Assembly: GCF_003335585.1 (NCBI RefSeq)
Contig: NZ_QBFD01000024.1
Location: 151,101 to 215,100, forward strand
DNA length: 64,000 nucleotides
Direction of reading: 5' to 3'
Source: Sulfitobacter sp. DFL-14
GTDB lineage: Bacteria; Pseudomonadota; Alphaproteobacteria; Rhodobacterales; Rhodobacteraceae
The position numbers and the translations under genes were made by a program. Every line of letters begins with the position of its first letter. Position 1 is the stretch's first letter. Shown here one piece after another: positions 7,720 to 17,350 of this stretch. Below the pieces are notes generated by a model. The model was not told the origin of the DNA, searched no databases, and worked only from the letters and a program-made list of their open reading frames with translations.

Positions 7720-9416
7720 TACGCCACCAGATCGTCGGCTGTGACGGCAAAGAGATCGGCCGCGCCCGCCTGGGCGTGGGTCAGCAGCCCGCCATATTCC
7801 GGCATGATCCGCTGGATATAGAACCGCGCAAGGCGTTCGCGCGGCCCGCCCTTGTCGGCCATGGCGGCCTTGAGGTGCAGATGCCCCCCCAGCACCCGTG
7901 CAAAGGCCCGCAGATAGGGCACAGCCCCGGCAAAGCGCGCCTGCATGTCGTCCTGTGCCACCAGCCAGTCGGTCGCCTCGCGCAGGCTTTCGCAGGCCTG
8001 CCAGACCGCATCGGCCATGTTGGGAAAGCTGTCGCGCGCCCGTTCGATATCCGCTTCCATCTCGTCCAGCAGCGCGCCAGCCGCATCGCCACCGTCCATC
8101 ATCTTGCGGCCCACCAGATCCATCGCCTGAATGCCGTTGGTGCCCTCGTAGATCGCGGTGACGCGGACGTCGCGGGCGAATTGCGCGGCACCGGTTTCCT
8201 CGACAAAGCCCATGCCGCCGTGGACCTGCACGCCGGTCTGGGCGACCTCGATGCCCACATCGGTGCCAAAGGCCTTGGCAATCGGGGTCAGCAGCGCCGC
8301 CCGCGCCTTCCAGGCGGCATCGCCGGTGGCATTGGTCATGTCGATGGCATGGGCACAGGACATGGCGATGGCCCGCGCGACATAGATGTCGGCCTTCATG
8401 GTCGCCAGCATCCGGCGCACATCGGCATGGTCGATGATCATGCCCTTGCCGCCCTGCTTGCGTTCCTGCGCATAGGCCAGCGCGTGCTGATAGGCACCTT
8501 CCGCCGCGCCCACGCCCTGCCCGCCGACACCCAGACGCGCATTGTTCATCATGGTGAACATCGCAGCCATGCCGCCCTGTTCCGGCCCCACCATCCAGCC
8601 GGTGGCACCAGCGTATTCCATCACAGCGGTGGGCGAGCCATGCAGGCCCAGCTTGTGCTCCAGGCTGACGACCTTCAGATCATTGCGCTTGCCCGGGTTG
8701 CCATCGGCATCAGGCAGGAACTTCGGCACCAGAAACAGGCTGATCCCCTTGGTCCCCGCAGGTGCGCCGGGCAGACGTGCCAGCACCAGGTGGCAGACGT
8801 TCTCGGCAAAGTCGTTGTCACCCCAGGAGATGTAGATCTTCTGCCCGGTGATGGCGTATGTCCCGTCGCCCTTGTCCTCGGCCTTGGTCGACAACGCGCC
8901 CACGTCCGAACCGGCCTGCGGTTCGGTCAGGTTCATCGTGCCGGTCCATTCGCCCGAGATCAGCTTGGGCAGGTAGAGCGCCTTGAGTGCGTCAGAGGCG
9001 TGATGCTCCAGCGCCTCGATCTGACCCTGGCTCATCAGCGGGGCCAGTTGCAGCGACAGGCAGGCGCCGCTCATCATCTCGTTCACGGCGGTGTTCAATA
9101 TCATCGGCAGGCCCATGCCGCCATGTTCCGGGTCCGCCGTTATGCCGATCCAGCCGCCCTCCGCGATGGCGCGGAACCCCTCGGCAAAGCCGGGTGAGGT
9201 GCGCACAACCCCGTTTTCCAGCCTGGCCGGATGCAGGTCGCCGGGGCGCTGCAGCGGTGCCAGCACCGCGTCGCACATCTTGCCCGCCTCGGAGAGGATG
9301 GCACGGGTGACATCCTCTGTCGCCTCTGCAAAACGCTCTGTGGCGCGCAGGGCCTCCGTATCCAGGATGTGTTCGATCAGAAAGGCAAATTCATCTGTGG
9401 CAGCTTGGTATGGCAT
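7719..9416 (-). CDS. Acyl-CoA dehydrogenase, DmdC-like (3-methylmercaptopropionyl-CoA dehydrogenase family)
   Basis: A 565-residue FAD-dependent acyl-CoA dehydrogenase of the long form with an extra C-terminal domain. The flavin and substrate signatures are MNLTEPQAGSDVGALSTKA and GVQVHGGMGFVEE, and the catalytic base is the Glu of TAIYEGTNGIQAMDLVGR. The N-terminal PYQAATDEFAFLIEHIL is shared with the DmdC group, which oxidises methylmercaptopropionyl-CoA in DMSP demethylation. Roseobacters carry several paralogues, and some act on ordinary acyl-CoAs. Without dmdB or dmdD nearby the substrate cannot be fixed. It heads an operon with the MBL-fold and DUF6173 genes. Confidence 0.87.
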   Translation of the reverse strand: MPYQAATDEFAFLIEHILDTEALRATERFAEATEDVTRAILSEAGKMCDAVLAPLQRPGDLHPARLENGVVRTSPGFAEGFRAIAEGGWIGITADPEHGGMGLPMILNTAVNEMMSGACLSLQLAPLMSQGQIEALEHHASDALKALYLPKLISGEWTGTMNLTEPQAGSDVGALSTKAEDKGDGTYAITGQKIYISWGDNDFAENVCHLVLARLPGAPAGTKGISLFLVPKFLPDADGNPGKRNDLKVVSLEHKLGLHGSPTAVMEYAGATGWMVGPEQGGMAAMFTMMNNARLGVGGQGVGAAEGAYQHALAYAQERKQGGKGMIIDHADVRRMLATMKADIYVARAIAMSCAHAIDMTNATGDAAWKARAALLTPIAKAFGTDVGIEVAQTGVQVHGGMGFVEETGAAQFARDVRVTAIYEGTNGIQAMDLVGRKMMDGGDAAGALLDEMEADIERARDSFPNMADAVWQACESLREATDWLVAQDDMQARFAGAVPYLRAFARVLGGHLHLKAAMADKGGPRERLARFYIQRIMPEYGGLLTHAQAGAADLFAVTADDLVA

Positions 9417-9550
9417 GTCTATCCTCTCTCGGCTGGGGCGCAGCGGCTTGGCAACCCCGTCCCCACCCTGCTATGGGCGGGTCCGTAGTGCCGTCAACAT
9501 GAAGCGCGGCACCCCGCCCCGCAACCCAAAACGCAGCGTCATCAGCACCC

Positions 9551-10492
9551 ATGGCCGATCAGTCAGAGATCCTGCAATTCGACACGGACGGCATCGCCAG
9601 GGCCGCAGCACTCCTGTCCTCCGGGCAGTTGGTCGCCTTCCCGACCGAGACGGTCTATGGGTTGGGGGCGGATGCGCGCGACGGGGATGCCGTGGCGCGG
9701 GTCTATGCGGCCAAGGGCCGGCCCAGTTTCAATCCGCTGATCGCCCATCTGGCGGATGCCGGACTGGCCCGCAGCTATGTGCAATGGTCCGACATGGCGG
9801 AAATCCTGGCAACCGCATTCTGGCCCGGGCCGCTGACGCTGGTCCTGCCGCTGAAACCCGGCCATGGGCTTTCAACGCTGGTGACCGCCGGCCTGGACAC
9901 GGTGGCCCTGCGGGTGCCCGCGCATCCCGCAGCCCATGCGCTGCTGGAGGCTTTCGGCGGCCCGATAGCGGCCCCTTCGGCCAATCCATCGGGTCGGATT
10001 AGTCCGACCACGGCTGCACATGTCTTGGCCGGTCTGTCGGGACGCATCGCTGCGGTGCTGGACGATGGCCCCTGCACGGTGGGTCTGGAAAGCACCATCA
10101 TCGGCCTGGATGGCCCGGCCCCCACCCTGCTGCGCGCAGGTGGCCTGCCGCAGGAGGCCGTGGAAGCGGCCCTTGGCCGGCCGCTGTCGGTTGTGAGCGG
10201 CGCAGAGGTGATTGCACCCGGACAGCTTGCCTCCCACTACGCGCCGCGCGCGCGGGTCCGGCTGAATGCCACTTCGGCTGAGGCCGAAGAGGTGATGCTG
10301 GGGTTCGGCCCGGTGGACGGGGTGCTGAACCTCTCCCCGACCGGTGATCTGGTGGCGGCGGCAAGCCATCTGTTTGACCATTTGCACCAGTTAGACGCCA
10401 TGAACCGCCCCATCGCGGTGGCTCCGATCCCCGATCACGGGCTGGGCCATGCGATCAACGACAGGCTGCGTCGCGCCGCCGCCCCACGCTAG
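9551..10492 (+). CDS. tsaC: Threonylcarbamoyl-AMP synthase (Sua5/TsaC type)
   Basis: The protein makes threonylcarbamoyl-AMP from threonine, bicarbonate and ATP for the t6A modification of tRNAs decoding ANN codons. The YrdC domain occupies residues about 10-200, with LVAFPTETVYGLGADA, the basic KGRPSFNPLIAHL, and SANPSGRISPTTAAHV. A C-terminal Sua5 domain follows (GQLASHYAPRARVRL onward), so this is the two-domain form at 313 residues. The start is 134 bases from the divergent dehydrogenase. The ribosome site before ATG 9551 is weak. Confidence 0.93.
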   Translation: MADQSEILQFDTDGIARAAALLSSGQLVAFPTETVYGLGADARDGDAVARVYAAKGRPSFNPLIAHLADAGLARSYVQWSDMAEILATAFWPGPLTLVLPLKPGHGLSTLVTAGLDTVALRVPAHPAAHALLEAFGGPIAAPSANPSGRISPTTAAHVLAGLSGRIAAVLDDGPCTVGLESTIIGLDGPAPTLLRAGGLPQEAVEAALGRPLSVVSGAEVIAPGQLASHYAPRARVRLNATSAEAEEVMLGFGPVDGVLNLSPTGDLVAAASHLFDHLHQLDAMNRPIAVAPIPDHGLGHAINDRLRRAAAPR

Positions 10493-10512
10493 GGGCAGGA
10501 CCCTAAGACATT

Positions 10513-10528
10513 CCGGAAGTGATTCCGG
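10513..10528. terminator. Short hairpin between convergent tsaC and algH
   Basis: CCGGAA (10513-10518), a GTGA loop and TTCCGG (10523-10528) form a 6-base-pair hairpin in the 38-base gap between two converging genes. There is no clear T run on either side, so termination may be weak or Rho-assisted. Confidence 0.4.
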
Positions 10529-10530
10529 GA

Positions 10531-11085
10531 TCAGGCCCGCCCCGCCGTCGCCGACAGGCCCAGGGGATCGACACCCAGCGATTTCAACGCCGCGGACCAT
10601 TTGCGTTCGTCCGGCAGGTCGAACACCGTTTCTTGCGTTGCCTCGCAGGTCAGCCAGCCATTCTGGGCAATCTCGCCCTCCAGCTGGTCAGGCCCCCAAC
10701 CGGAATAACCCAGCATCAACTGCGCCTTTTCCGGCCCCTTGCCTGCGGCGATGTCCTCAAGCACATCAAGGGTCGCCGTCACGGCAAAAGCACCTGCGAT
10801 GTTCATGGTCTGCATGGCAGAGCGGTATTCCGGCGAATGCAGCACGAAACCGCGCCCGGTCTCCACCGGTCCGCCGATATGCACCCGCAGGTCGAACTGC
10901 GCCGGGGCTGTCGGGATCTCGATCTGGTCCAGCACATCGGACAGCGCCATGTCTGCCGCGGGCTTGTTGACGATCAGCCCCATCGCCCCCTTTTCCGAAT
11001 GATCGGCGACAAAAATCACCGCATGGGCAAAGCGGGGGTCGCCCATGCCGGGCATCGCAACAAGAAGTTTTCCGGTCAGGTTCAT
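10531..11085 (-). CDS. YqgE/AlgH family protein
   Basis: A 184-residue protein of the UPF0301 (YqgE/AlgH) family. The N-terminus [20 protein letters not shown], followed by [20 protein letters not shown], is the family signature. [16 protein letters not shown] and [21 protein letters not shown] are conserved blocks. The biochemical role is not settled; in Pseudomonas AlgH influences alginate expression. The gene converges on tsaC and diverges from the DsbD-domain gene, so it is probably transcribed alone. Confidence 0.93.
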   Translation of the reverse strand: MNLTGKLLVAMPGMGDPRFAHAVIFVADHSEKGAMGLIVNKPAADMALSDVLDQIEIPTAPAQFDLRVHIGGPVETGRGFVLHSPEYRSAMQTMNIAGAFAVTATLDVLEDIAAGKGPEKAQLMLGYSGWGPDQLEGEIAQNGWLTCEATQETVFDLPDERKWSAALKSLGVDPLGLSATAGRA

Positions 11086-11241
11086 CGGCTACGGCATGTC
11101 ATTACAGGTGATTTCACCCTGTACGATGCCCAAGCAGGCAGGCTGTGGCAAGGGGCGGATCAAATGTCGGTGACCTTGCCCGAAACATGGATGATGCAAA
11201 CGTGACTTGGCAGGGGCGCGCGCTTGGGCCATTGAAAGGGC

Positions 11242-12051
11242 ATGATCAAGCATCTTGCATCCGCGCTGGCCCTTTGTCTGGCAACCGCCCTGCCGGGGTT
11301 CGCCCAGACCGGAATCGGCACGCCCGTTACAGCGGAAATCCTGCCCGGATGGGTCAAGGCGGACGGCACCCGCGTCGCGGCGATCAGGTTCAAACTGGCA
11401 CCGGGCTGGAAGACCTACTGGCGCGCGCCCGGCGATGCCGGCATCCCGCCGCAATTCGACTGGTCGCATTCGGACAATCTGCGCGGCGTCGGCATCACCT
11501 GGCCGGCACCGAAAGTGTTCCACGAGGGCGGGGTGCGCACCATCGGCTACAAGGACGAGCTGGTGCTGCCGATCACCCTTGCCCCGCGCAACGCCGGCAA
11601 ACCGATGCGCCTGACGGCAACCCTGGATTTCGGCGTGTGCAGCGACATCTGCGTGCCGCAGCAATTGGAAGTCTCTGCCATGCTGGACGGCACGGACAGC
11701 AGGCCGACACCGGCCATTGCAGCGGCCCTCGCCGCACGCGCCTATTCAGGGTCGGAGGCGGGCGTCCGTTCGGCCACCTGCAGCTTGCGGCCAACGGCAA
11801 ACGGGCTCAAGATCGAGACGCGGCTGGATATGCCCCCCGCTGGCAAACGCGAACTGGTGGTGATCGAACCCGGCCAGCCCGGCCTTTGGGCGGGCGAGAT
11901 GGACAGCACAAGGTCCGGCGGAACGCTAACGGCAACGGGCGAATTGTCCGCGATATCGGGGGGCGCCGTGGCGATCGACAGATCGGCCATCACCATCACC
12001 GTATTGGGCGACAATCAGGCCATAGAAATCCGCGGCTGCACACCCGGCTAA
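11242..12051 (+). CDS. Periplasmic DsbD N-terminal-domain protein
   Basis: A 269-residue secreted protein with a signal peptide (MIKHLASALALCLATALPGF, cleavage near AQ). The mature part resembles the N-terminal immunoglobulin-like domain of DsbD: it has GWKTYWRAPGDAGIPPQFDW, GYKDELVLPI and the cysteine pair in FGVCSDICVPQQ (C-x3-C). In full DsbD this domain receives electrons from a membrane domain and passes them to periplasmic thiol proteins. Here the membrane and thioredoxin domains are absent, so it either partners a separate CcdA-like protein or has another role such as copper handling. Two further cysteines lie at TCSLRP and RGCTPG. Confidence 0.8.
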   Translation: MIKHLASALALCLATALPGFAQTGIGTPVTAEILPGWVKADGTRVAAIRFKLAPGWKTYWRAPGDAGIPPQFDWSHSDNLRGVGITWPAPKVFHEGGVRTIGYKDELVLPITLAPRNAGKPMRLTATLDFGVCSDICVPQQLEVSAMLDGTDSRPTPAIAAALAARAYSGSEAGVRSATCSLRPTANGLKIETRLDMPPAGKRELVVIEPGQPGLWAGEMDSTRSGGTLTATGELSAISGGAVAIDRSAITITVLGDNQAIEIRGCTPG

Positions 12052-12056
12052 AGCGC

Positions 12057-12144
12057 CCCGCCTTAAACTTGAATCGCCGATACCCTGCCGCGCTTCGCGC
12101 TCTCGGGACATCGGCGATACGGAGTGTATCAGGTTAAAGGCGGG
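12057..12144. terminator. Large branched hairpin between convergent DsbD-domain and RND genes
   Basis: The gap between two converging genes is almost wholly palindromic. The outer arms are 12057-12072 and 12129-12144 (16 bases, two mismatches, CCCGCCTTAAAC against GGTTAAAGGCGGG). The inner arms ATCGCCGAT (12073-12081) and ATCGGCGAT (12110-12118) are perfect and directly adjacent to the outer left arm. A further GATAC/GTATC pair (12116-12120, 12126-12130) competes with the inner stem. It probably acts as a two-way terminator and may be a repeated intergenic element. Confidence 0.65.
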
Positions 12145-12163
12145 ACGCTGTAGGTGTCGGAGG

Positions 12164-15100
12164 TCAGCTGGCGACCGTCTTCGCCCGCCTGCCGGACAGG
12201 GCGAAATAAAGCGCGCCGGTGACGTAACCTGCCAGCGCAATCACTGCGGCCCCGATCACGAACAACACCAGCGCACCCTGGATCCCGCCCATGGCAAAGG
12301 GAACCAGCCCGGCAACCGCCGGCTGCACGCTGCCCTGCCAGACCGCCCAGCCCAGCGTCAGACCACCCCAGGCCAGCATCAGCAGCCAAAGCGCGATCAT
12401 GCCCAGCCGCAGGCTGCGCAGCGGCGCACGCAGGCCGCGCCGCATCGCGGTCACCTGCAACGCCACATCCTGCTGGGCCGCCACTAATGCGGGCACCACA
12501 AGAAGCACGAGCAACATGCCAAAGCCCAGCCCATAGACCAGAGTGATCACCGTGGGCTTGAGAAACTGCGCCTGCTGACTTTGCTCATAAAGCAGCGGCG
12601 CCATGCCCAGCACCGTGGTCAGCGTGGTCAGCATCACGGGCCGCAGCCGATCTGCCGCGCCGTCGATGATAGAGGGGACCAGCCCCCGCGTTTCGGCATA
12701 TTCGTCGATGGTCGTCACCAGCACGATGGAATCATTGATGATGATCCCGGTCATGCCCAGCAGCCCCACCACCGTGAACATGCTCAGCGGCACATCCCAC
12801 AGCGCATGGCCATAGATCGCCCCGACCAGCCCAAAGGGGATGATCGCCATCACCACCAGCGGCCGCGTCCAGCTGCCAAAGATCCATGCCAATACCAGGT
12901 AGATGCCCGTCAGAACCAGAATCAGCCCGGTCAGCGCGTCGCTGAGGAAATCGCTTTCCTGTTCGCTCAACCCGGACAGGCGGAACTCGACCTGCTGTTC
13001 CGAGGCGATGCGCGGCAGGATGACCTCCTGCAGGGCCTGCTGGATCTCTGTCGCGCGGGCGGCATCGTCTTCCGAGATGTCGCCGGTCACCGAGATCAGC
13101 CTGATCCCGTTCTCGCGCCGCACCGTGCTGAAACCGGTCCGCCGCGCCACGCTTACGATATCGGCCAGCGGCACATAAAGCCCCTCCGGCGTGCGCATCT
13201 GGGTCCGGTCCAGGAAATCCGCCGTCAACTCGCCCTCGGGCAGTTCCACCCGGATCGCGGCAGAGCGCGGACCATCGGGATAGGTCGCCGCTTCGATCCC
13301 GGCCAGGCGATTGCGCAGCACCCGCCCCAGCGTGTCGATGGTAAAGCCCAGCGCCTGCCCCTGCGGGGTCAGGTCAAGCATCAGCTCTTCCTTGTCATAG
13401 GCCAGGTTGTCCTCGACCGCGCTGACCTCCGGATAGCGGCGCAATGCATTCTTCAGGTCTTCCGCCGCGGCCTTGAGCCTTTCGGTACTGGCCCCGTAGA
13501 ATTGCACGTCCAGCGCATCGCCTCCCGGTCCTGACCGCCAGCCGCGAAAGCTGACGGTTTCGGCCAGCGGATGGTTCACCACCCGGTCCTGCAATTCTCC
13601 CACGAAGGCAAAGCTGGAGTAGGGGCGCAGATCGGCGTCGATCAGCTCGATGGAGATGCCGCCCAGCAGATCCGCATCCTTGTTGTCCGCCCCGGCCAGG
13701 CCGCGCCCCGAGGTGCCGCCGATCTGGGCCATCACATAGTCCAGCGGATTGGCCCCGTAACGCGCCTCATATTCCGCGCCCAGTGCTTCGGTCGCGCGCT
13801 GCATCTCGCGCATCATCTCCATCGTGTCGGCGCGGCTGGCCCCCTCTGCCATGGCGAAACTGCCCGACACGGAGCCCTGTTCAGGCGAATTGAAGAACCG
13901 CCATTGCACCGATCCGTTGATAAACAGCGTGATCTGCGACGCCAGCACCACGACCACGCCCGCCAGCACGACATAGCGGGCGGCGATCACCCCGGCCATG
14001 AAGGGGCGGAAGAGCCGGTCGCGCATGAACTCGAACCCGCGGTTCACCACCCGGCTGGGCAGATCGTACCAATGTTCCCTGGCCGCCGCGCGCATCGCAT
14101 GGGCCATGTGGTTGGGCAGGATCAGGAAACACTCGACCAGTGACGCGGCCAGCACGGCAATCACGGTAAAGGGAATGTCCTGGATCATATCGCCGAACCG
14201 TCCCCCTACGACCACCAACCCATAAAAGGCGATGATCGTCGTCAGGGTGGCGGCAAAAACCGGCATCGCCATCCGCCGCGCGGCGTTCTCCGCCGCTTGC
14301 AAGGCGCCTTCCCCGGCCCGGTAGCGCTGATCGGCATATTCGCCAACCACGATGGCATCGTCGACCACGATGCCCAGCGTGATGATCAGCCCGAAAAGCG
14401 AGATCATGTTGAACGTCAGCCCGCCCGCATACATCAGCGCGATGGCCGCCCCCATGGCCACCGGAATGCCCGCCGCCACCCAGAAGGCGGTGCGCGCGTT
14501 CAGGAACAGGAACAGCAGCAGCACAACCAGCCCCAACCCCATAAGACCATTGTCGATCAGCAGGTCCAGCCGCCCGGTGATCGCCTCCGCCCGGGTGCGG
14601 ATCAATTCGACCGTGACATTTGCGGGCAGGCTGGCCGACAGCTCTGCCGCCACCTCCTCGACCGTGGCCTGGATGCCGATGGCATCCCCCCCGTCAGAGC
14701 GGTCCACCCGGACCGAAACGGCGGGATTGGCACCGACGAAGTAGGATTGCATCCGGTCCACCCCTTCGCTGCGCACGGTCGCCAGGTCACCGATGGTCAG
14801 CTTGGAGCCATCGGCATTGGAACGCAGGACGATCCCCGAAATCTCCTGTGCGCTGCGTTTGGCGGTGCCGGTGCGGACCCTTGCATTGGCCCCGGTGACA
14901 TCCCCTGCCGGGTCGGCATCGACCTCGGAGGCGATGGCAGCGGCAATATCGGCCATGCTGATGTCAAAGGCGATCAGCTTGGCGGAAGGCACCTCGACCA
15001 GCGTCTGTGGCGCCGCGATCCCCTGGATCGACGTGCGGGTGACACCACGGGCAAACAGCCGGGTCACGAGTTCATCGGCAAACCGGCCCAGCTGTTCGGG

Positions 15101-15565
15101 CGCGATGGGGCCGGTGATGACCACATCTGTCACCCGGTCGCGCCAGGCCCCGCGCCGGACGTTGGGGTCTTCCGCGTCTTCCGGCAGGGTGGTGATGGCA
15201 TCCACCGCCGTCTGCACATCGGTCGCCGCGCGTGCCATGTCCCAGCCCGGTTCGAAATCCAGCGTGACCGTGCCCCGCCCTTCGCGCGAGGTGCTTTCCG
15301 AGCTTTCGACACCTTCAACCGCCAGCAGCGCCGGTTCCAGCACCTGCACGATTGCGGCGTCCACATCCTCGGCTCCCGCCCCGTCCCAGACCGTGGTGAC
15401 AGTGACGTTGTCGACAATCACATCTGGGAAGAACTGCGCGCGCATGTTCGGCGCGGCAGCGGCCCCTGCAACCAGCAGCAGGACCAGCAAAAGGTTCGCC
15501 GCCGTGCGGTGCCGCACGAAATATGACAGCAGCCCTCCGGCCTTGCCCGTGATCGCGCGGGCCAT
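12164..15565 (-). CDS. RND efflux transporter inner-membrane permease (AcrB/HAE family)
   Basis: A 1133-residue RND pump protomer that exports hydrophobic compounds using the proton gradient. It has the two-fold layout of the family: TM1 at residues ~18-38, a large periplasmic domain, TM bundle, second periplasmic domain and second bundle. The proton-relay motif GIVVDDAIVVGEY lies near residue 405 and its counterpart GIIINDSIVLVTTIDEY near 943. The C-terminal 100 residues carry three extra hydrophobic segments beyond the usual ~1040. It starts three bases after the adaptor stop. No outer-membrane channel gene is adjacent, so a shared TolC is likely. Confidence 0.93.
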   Translation of the reverse strand: MARAITGKAGGLLSYFVRHRTAANLLLVLLLVAGAAAAPNMRAQFFPDVIVDNVTVTTVWDGAGAEDVDAAIVQVLEPALLAVEGVESSESTSREGRGTVTLDFEPGWDMARAATDVQTAVDAITTLPEDAEDPNVRRGAWRDRVTDVVITGPIAPEQLGRFADELVTRLFARGVTRTSIQGIAAPQTLVEVPSAKLIAFDISMADIAAAIASEVDADPAGDVTGANARVRTGTAKRSAQEISGIVLRSNADGSKLTIGDLATVRSEGVDRMQSYFVGANPAVSVRVDRSDGGDAIGIQATVEEVAAELSASLPANVTVELIRTRAEAITGRLDLLIDNGLMGLGLVVLLLFLFLNARTAFWVAAGIPVAMGAAIALMYAGGLTFNMISLFGLIITLGIVVDDAIVVGEYADQRYRAGEGALQAAENAARRMAMPVFAATLTTIIAFYGLVVVGGRFGDMIQDIPFTVIAVLAASLVECFLILPNHMAHAMRAAAREHWYDLPSRVVNRGFEFMRDRLFRPFMAGVIAARYVVLAGVVVVLASQITLFINGSVQWRFFNSPEQGSVSGSFAMAEGASRADTMEMMREMQRATEALGAEYEARYGANPLDYVMAQIGGTSGRGLAGADNKDADLLGGISIELIDADLRPYSSFAFVGELQDRVVNHPLAETVSFRGWRSGPGGDALDVQFYGASTERLKAAAEDLKNALRRYPEVSAVEDNLAYDKEELMLDLTPQGQALGFTIDTLGRVLRNRLAGIEAATYPDGPRSAAIRVELPEGELTADFLDRTQMRTPEGLYVPLADIVSVARRTGFSTVRRENGIRLISVTGDISEDDAARATEIQQALQEVILPRIASEQQVEFRLSGLSEQESDFLSDALTGLILVLTGIYLVLAWIFGSWTRPLVVMAIIPFGLVGAIYGHALWDVPLSMFTVVGLLGMTGIIINDSIVLVTTIDEYAETRGLVPSIIDGAADRLRPVMLTTLTTVLGMAPLLYEQSQQAQFLKPTVITLVYGLGFGMLLVLLVVPALVAAQQDVALQVTAMRRGLRAPLRSLRLGMIALWLLMLAWGGLTLGWAVWQGSVQPAVAGLVPFAMGGIQGALVLFVIGAAVIALAGYVTGALYFALSGRRAKTVAS

Positions 15566-15568
15566 ACC

Positions 15569-17029
15569 CTAGCCCCCCATCCTGCTTTCCAGCCGCGCCA
15601 CCATGCCGGCAGGCACACGTGGTTCCGACAACCGTGCCAGCACCCGTTCCTTTGCCTCCTGCGGCATCGCGCTGCTGGCCTCGACAAAGGCCACCAATCG
15701 CGCGCGGCGCTCTTCACTCAGCTCCAGCATATCCGCCGCCTCATCCGGCTGTGGTTGCGGCAATGCCCGGTCAAGGGGTTTGACGGCAATGCCTGCACCC
15801 AGCAGGGGCGAGCGTTCGCGCACGACCTGGCGGCCCTCGACCGGCCCCCTGACCAGCACGTCGTCACCCTGGCGGCGCAGCAATTCCACCGACACCTGTT
15901 CCAGCCTGTTTCCTTCACCCAGCACCAGCACGCTCTCACCGGCATCCAGCGCGGAAGCGGGCAATTTTACCACGTTCTGCAGCACCGGCTCTGCCACCCG
16001 GACGGTGACGAAATCCCCGGTCTTGAACCCGGCGGCATTATCCAGCGCGGCAAAGATCAGACGCCCCGTCGCCCCCTCGCCCGCTGCGGCACTGGCCCGG
16101 CTGATGCGGCCCCGCGCCTCCAGGTCGACACCGGCCACATCCAGCGTCACGGTGACATCGCTGCGGATCAACCGGCCCGCATCGTCCAGCAGGCGGGCAT
16201 ATTGCGCCGTGGACAGGCGAAACGACACTTCCAGATCATCGGGGTCGATCAACTGGGCTAGCTGCTCATTGGCAGAGGCCAGACGCCCCACCACCACGGA
16301 AGTGGCCGAAAGAGTGCCGGAAAACGGCGCTTCGATCGTCGTGTCGGCCAGGCGGCGCTCAGCCTCTGCCAGGGCGATCCTTGCCCGTTGCAGGCTGGTC
16401 GCGGATTGATCCACCCGTGCCTCCGCCGCTGCAACCGCCTGCCGGGAGGAGATCACCGCCAGCCGGGCGGTCGATGCCGCCAGTTCGGCGGTTTCCGTTG
16501 CGGTGGCGGTACTGACGCCCCGCTCCCCCAGATCCTGTTGCCGGTCAAAGGCGCGGTCACGCAGGGCGGCCTGTTCTTCGGCGGCGGTCAGCGAATCCCG
16601 TGCCAGCGCCAGCGCCCGTTCCGCATCGCGCTGTTCGGCCTGCGCATCGGCGATATCGCTGGCAGCGCGGTCCACCGCCGCCTGCGCATCGCTGGGGTCA
16701 AGCCGCACCAGTACCTGCCCTGCCTCAACCGCGCCGCCATCCTCGAAATCTTCCGCCAGTTCAACGACCCGCCCGCCGACAGCGGCGCGCAGTTCCAGCA
16801 GACGGCGGCTTTGCAGCTCGCCAAAGGTTTCCAGCACCGGAGCGATATCAGTCGCCTCGGCCAGCATCACGTTGACGGAAAACACCCGTTCGCGCGCGGG
16901 CGGTGTCCGGGGTTCCTGCGCAAGTCGTTCCTGCAGCGCGCTGCCGACCAGATAGACGGCAAACACCAAGAGCCCAAGCGTCGCCGCCGCGAGGAAAAGG
17001 CCGATCATACTCTGTCTGAGAAACCGCAT
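15569..17029 (-). CDS. RND efflux periplasmic adaptor (membrane fusion protein)
   Basis: A 486-residue adaptor linking the RND pump to an outer-membrane channel. One N-terminal membrane anchor (LFLAAATLGLLVFAVYLVG, residues 12-30) is followed by a half lipoyl domain (VVELAEDFEDGGAVEAGQVL), a long coiled-coil hairpin rich in Ala, Glu, Gln and Arg (~120-220), the second lipoyl half (TIEAPFSGTLSATSVVVG), and a beta-barrel domain. The tail (ELSEERRARLVAFVEASS) is unusual for the family and resembles a short helical domain. It is the first gene of the pump operon. Confidence 0.92.
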   Translation of the reverse strand: MRFLRQSMIGLFLAAATLGLLVFAVYLVGSALQERLAQEPRTPPARERVFSVNVMLAEATDIAPVLETFGELQSRRLLELRAAVGGRVVELAEDFEDGGAVEAGQVLVRLDPSDAQAAVDRAASDIADAQAEQRDAERALALARDSLTAAEEQAALRDRAFDRQQDLGERGVSTATATETAELAASTARLAVISSRQAVAAAEARVDQSATSLQRARIALAEAERRLADTTIEAPFSGTLSATSVVVGRLASANEQLAQLIDPDDLEVSFRLSTAQYARLLDDAGRLIRSDVTVTLDVAGVDLEARGRISRASAAAGEGATGRLIFAALDNAAGFKTGDFVTVRVAEPVLQNVVKLPASALDAGESVLVLGEGNRLEQVSVELLRRQGDDVLVRGPVEGRQVVRERSPLLGAGIAVKPLDRALPQPQPDEAADMLELSEERRARLVAFVEASSAMPQEAKERVLARLSEPRVPAGMVARLESRMGG

Positions 17030-17061
17030 GCAGATCCGATCCGAAAATGACTGAGACGAGA

Positions 17062-17078
17062 GAACTATACTCTAGTTC
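17062..17078. promoter_or_regulatory. Operator-like dyad GAACTA-N5-TAGTTC upstream of RND operon
   Basis: A perfect 6-base inverted repeat with 5-base spacer (17062-17067, 17073-17078) sits 33 bases upstream of the adaptor start at 17029. Read on the minus strand, TATAGT inside the dyad could serve as the -10, so a bound repressor would block RNA polymerase. The size and symmetry suit TetR- or MarR-family repressors, but no such gene lies next to the pump. Confidence 0.45.
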
Positions 17079-17350
17079 GCAGCCGAAAAATACAATTCAC
17101 CCCCCTGATACGCAGCTGCGAAACCTTTCCGTCGCCGCCACCAGTGTAGAATGTCGGGCACCTTTGACCCGGTACATCCAATTTTCTGAATCGCATCAAC
17201 GGGCCGCATCATGCAATTCTGACCCAAACGTCAAGTATCTCTGGCCCGGACCGGCCCTTTGGTGACGCGTGGGTCAGCGTCGGCAGTGCGGAATTTACTG
17301 CCGTCGATGAAAAGCACCCCTGGCCCGGAACAAGCCGAAGGCGCCGGGCC

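Noticed and set aside
12581..13534. Long plus-strand frames across the RND permease and adaptor
   Set aside because: They are antisense readings of the efflux genes, rich in His, Arg and Gln, with no ribosome site.
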